Assembly (NCBI RefSeq): GCF_000006565.2
Contig: NC_031474.1
Location: forward strand, 3,569,662 to 3,633,661
Source: Toxoplasma gondii ME49
Lineage: Eukaryota > Apicomplexa > Conoidasida > Eucoccidiorida > Sarcocystidae
Length of the DNA: 64,000 nucleotides
Reading direction: 5' to 3'
The notes under the pieces are model-generated. The model was not told the origin of the DNA, made no database searches, and saw nothing but the letters and a program-made list of their open reading frames with translations. A program made the position numbers and the translations under genes. How positions within the stretch are numbered: position 1 is the first letter of the stretch; every line of letters starts with the position of its first letter. This document shows positions 61,644-64,000 of this stretch, in pieces.

Positions 61644-64000
61644 GTGTGAATCTACAGAAAAGCACCGAGATATGTACGTAGGTATATGTGCATGGGTTTA
61701 TGTGTGGATGCGTATGTGCATGTCTTTCCGTATCCGGAGTATGGCGAGGTGCGTGGTGAGAGAGTCGGTGGTGTCTGGTTTCGAAGCAAGGACGGAGAGT
61801 GGAGAGCCATTTTCGAAGGCTGCATGTAGAGCGACCCTTCGGCTTACTCGTGAGATTTTGATGGTTTTGCTGGCAATGAGAGTCGCAGCTTGGAGGAAAA
61901 CCTCCACTTGGTTGAGGCGACAGAGGCGGATTGCCCGCAGGGCCCAGTCGAACTTTCCATAGAAAAGAAGGCAGGCACACAGCCGCACGCGCGCTTCCTG
62001 CTGCGGGGTGAGGAGGGACAGTGAAGGCGGCAGCGAGGGGAATGCTTGGAGACACTCCAATTGCAGAGCGAGGAGCTCCAGCAGGACGACCAAGGCCTCT
62101 TCGTCGACCTGAAACGGACGCAAAGGCAAGCACAGTGGAAAGACGAGGGATACGACAACTAAAGCAACTGAAAAAAAGAGTAGAAGGGTACGACATTCGG
62201 AACAACGCCACTGGAAAGGCCTGAACACAGCGGACATAGAATGCCGACAAGAGAGCCGGGATCACGGAAAGGAATGCATACAACAACTGAGCAGGTCGCA
62301 TACGGTGCTGAAAAAAAGCAAAGAGGAGCAATGGAAGGACCGTTCAGAAACCTGAAGAGACTCGAACACCATCTATAACGTAGGAGACGCCACAGACGCA
62401 CAAGATCCACGTGCGATTTTTCCAGCTACCGCTTCGATTGCTTTTTTAGAGAAAAACATTTTCTGTTTCTGTCTCCTCCCGCCAAGACCAGTCCAGTGGG
62501 GTGAGGGTGAATGCCAACGAAGGGAAACGTTCTGGTCTGTCTCCCAACATGTGCCTTCGTGTGAGGCCCTTTCTCCGAGAGAAGCTTCTTTCTCTCTCTT
62601 CTCTCTTTGCTTGTCCTCTCTTTCTCTTCTCTCTCCCCAAGTGTCTTTTTCTCGTGCCTTTCCTCTCTTTCTCTTCTATCGCTCTTGGTTCCTGCAGACC
62701 TCGTCTATGCAGAGATCTCTTTGATCGCATAGGTCCAGAAGTTCGCACTGAGAAGCGACGGCGCCCGCCAGCTCCAGTTTATCGCTCTTTCCTCCCGAGT
62801 CGGTTTTCTCTCTGAGCGTCCGCTCCTCTGTCTCTCCAGTGTCTCCTCGCCCAGCAGGCTGGCTGCCCGGGAGCTTCGGACCCCCCGCCACAGCGTCGCA
62901 ATGGAGCGCGTTTCCACCTGAGAGGTCCCGGTGTTTCGTGACCATCTGTCTGCTGAACTCCTCTGAGATTTCGCGCTCCTGGGAGACCTGGTGACAAGCG
63001 CCAGCTTCATCGCTCTCAGAGTTCCTCGGCCGCGAACCTTGAACGACGCCCGGGGAGGCCTGCAGGGGGGTCCGCTCTGAAGGCTCCTCTGCAGGCTCGC
63101 AGAGCCGCTCGGCGCGCGCGACTGGGCCGTCGCGCCCCGACACCGCCGATGGAGACATTACGCGAACGGGGACGGAGGCAGGCAAACTCGCAGATCCAAA
63201 CGGCGCGAGAGATCCCCCAGATGCCGGCAAAGACGAGGCGGACGCCGCAGAAGAAGGTCCAGGAGGGGACGCAGAAAAGGAAGAAGAAAAGGAAGAAAAG
63301 GCAGAAGGGACTCCTGAGGAAGAAAGAGAAGGAGTGTCTCTTGAGGAGAGTCGAGCGGCCTTGCGAACGAGCAGAGAGGAAGCAGTTGACCCCTGTGAGC
63401 CGTGATGAAGCGCTGCCCGGAGTTGGTTGGCGCGACCGGACCGGGATGCATCTCGAGCTGCAGATGACGAATTTGGCGATCTGCAACAGAAGGGAGAAAA
63501 CACAGAGATAGAGAGAGAGAAGAGAGAGACATGCAGGCGAATTCAGTTTAGAAATGGAGTTGGAGAAAAGGCAGTCGGTTGCTTCTTCCAGTGGTGCATC
63601 GCGGACTTTGAATTGCTCCGTATGTCCAGCGTCCACCAGAAATTCGGATTCATACTTGCTCTCCCTTTTCGAATCGGGCTCTCACCTGCGCCGCCTCCTG
63701 AGGTCTGCCAAGACGCCTCCAAGCAATTTGATTCCTTCCTCTAAAAAACCAATTTGTCGGTCCCAGCACGGCGGCGGACGCCCCGCGGCTGTCGTGACGG
63801 CTTCGAGGCCTGCGTCTCCAGGTTCGCGCCTCGAAGACTCTGTCTCCAAGTTCCGACCGGACTGGGCTGTAGCGCCCCAGCTGCCAGACGCTGGTTCCGG
63901 CGGAGAGCGCGAACAGCGCGCAGATCCCCACCCCCCGGCGGAGACAGAGAGGAGCGAGGAACGCCCAGAACTGGCTGCCAGCGAGAGAAGGACTGAAAGA
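60706..64000 (-). CDS. Helical-repeat protein, possible VPS35L (retriever) homologue, 3' part
   Basis: Exons 64000(or 63992)-63686, 63480-62700, 62108-61848 and 61308-60706 join in phase; stop TGA at 60706. The first visible exon uses the frame giving WDRQIGFLEEGIKLLGGVLA. The second is mostly Ser/Pro/Gly-rich. The last two are helical: VVLLELLALQLECLQAF, RVRLCACLLFYGKFDWALRA, RLNQVEVFLQAATLIAS, HEFLSRVTPYLNADDMDMLA, FLVSFISSAFRRFEAHLLL. Order and spacing resemble the C-terminal helices of VPS35-like proteins (short hydrophobic helix, L-x-Q-x-x-x-FLQAA, then FLV...). VPS35L is the cargo-binding scaffold of retriever in endosomal recycling. That match is by eye and weak. The donor at 62700 (GAG|GTCTGC) is poor. 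The 5' end lies beyond the window. Confidence 0.5.
61608..61642. repeat. (TA)n microsatellite in an intron of the helical-repeat gene
   Basis: A pure TA tract lies in intron 61309-61847. Confidence 0.85.

Noticed and set aside
63650..64000. Alternative frame reading VGICALFALSAGTSVWQLGRY, which resembles the start of SURF1.
   Set aside because: That frame leaves the donor at 63686 in phase 0 and does not join the long open exon at 63480, which needs phase 2. The frame with WDRQIGFLEEGIKLLGG does.

Overview
The window looks like nuclear DNA of a coccidian apicomplexan of the Sarcocystidae (Toxoplasma/Hammondia/Neospora type). The grounds are GC-balanced coding exons split by pyrimidine-rich introns with GT..AG ends, very frequent TGCATGC motifs, dense (TA)n microsatellites in introns, and long Ser- or Thr-rich insertions inside conserved domains. 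This is inferred from sequence character, not from a database match. There is no operon, CRISPR array or prokaryotic signal, and I recognised no rRNA or tRNA gene.

Layout. (1) 170-6954, plus strand: the 3' part of an ABC1/ADCK1-type atypical kinase gene whose 5' exons lie left of the window. (2) 8566-11059, minus, convergent: a two-exon enoyl-CoA hydratase/isomerase, closest to methylglutaconyl-CoA hydratase (AUH), enlarged by low-complexity insertions. (3) 14137-37626, minus: a gene of about 35 small exons, read here as one protein of about 1390 aa: a hydrophilic N-terminus, a coiled-coil region, then about six diverged pleckstrin-homology-like modules. (4) 40.6-46.6 kb, minus: three single-exon genes for small secreted proteins of one diverged family, one ending in a mucin-like Thr tract; they sit in a gene-poor stretch almost free of TA microsatellites. 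(5) 50030-59476, plus: a ten-exon gene for a RAP-domain protein, probably an organellar RNA-binding factor. (6) 60706-64000, minus: the 3' part of a helical-repeat protein that may be a VPS35L (retriever) homologue; its 5' end lies right of the window.

Splice models were built by hand by matching reading phase across donors and acceptors. They close in phase for genes 1, 2, 5 and 6. Gene 3 closes in phase at all but one junction (34221/34172). The genes do not form one pathway. Genes 1, 2 and 5 are plausibly mitochondrial or organellar housekeeping genes, genes 3 and 6 point to membrane or cytoskeletal organisation and trafficking, and the secreted array is the most lineage-specific part.
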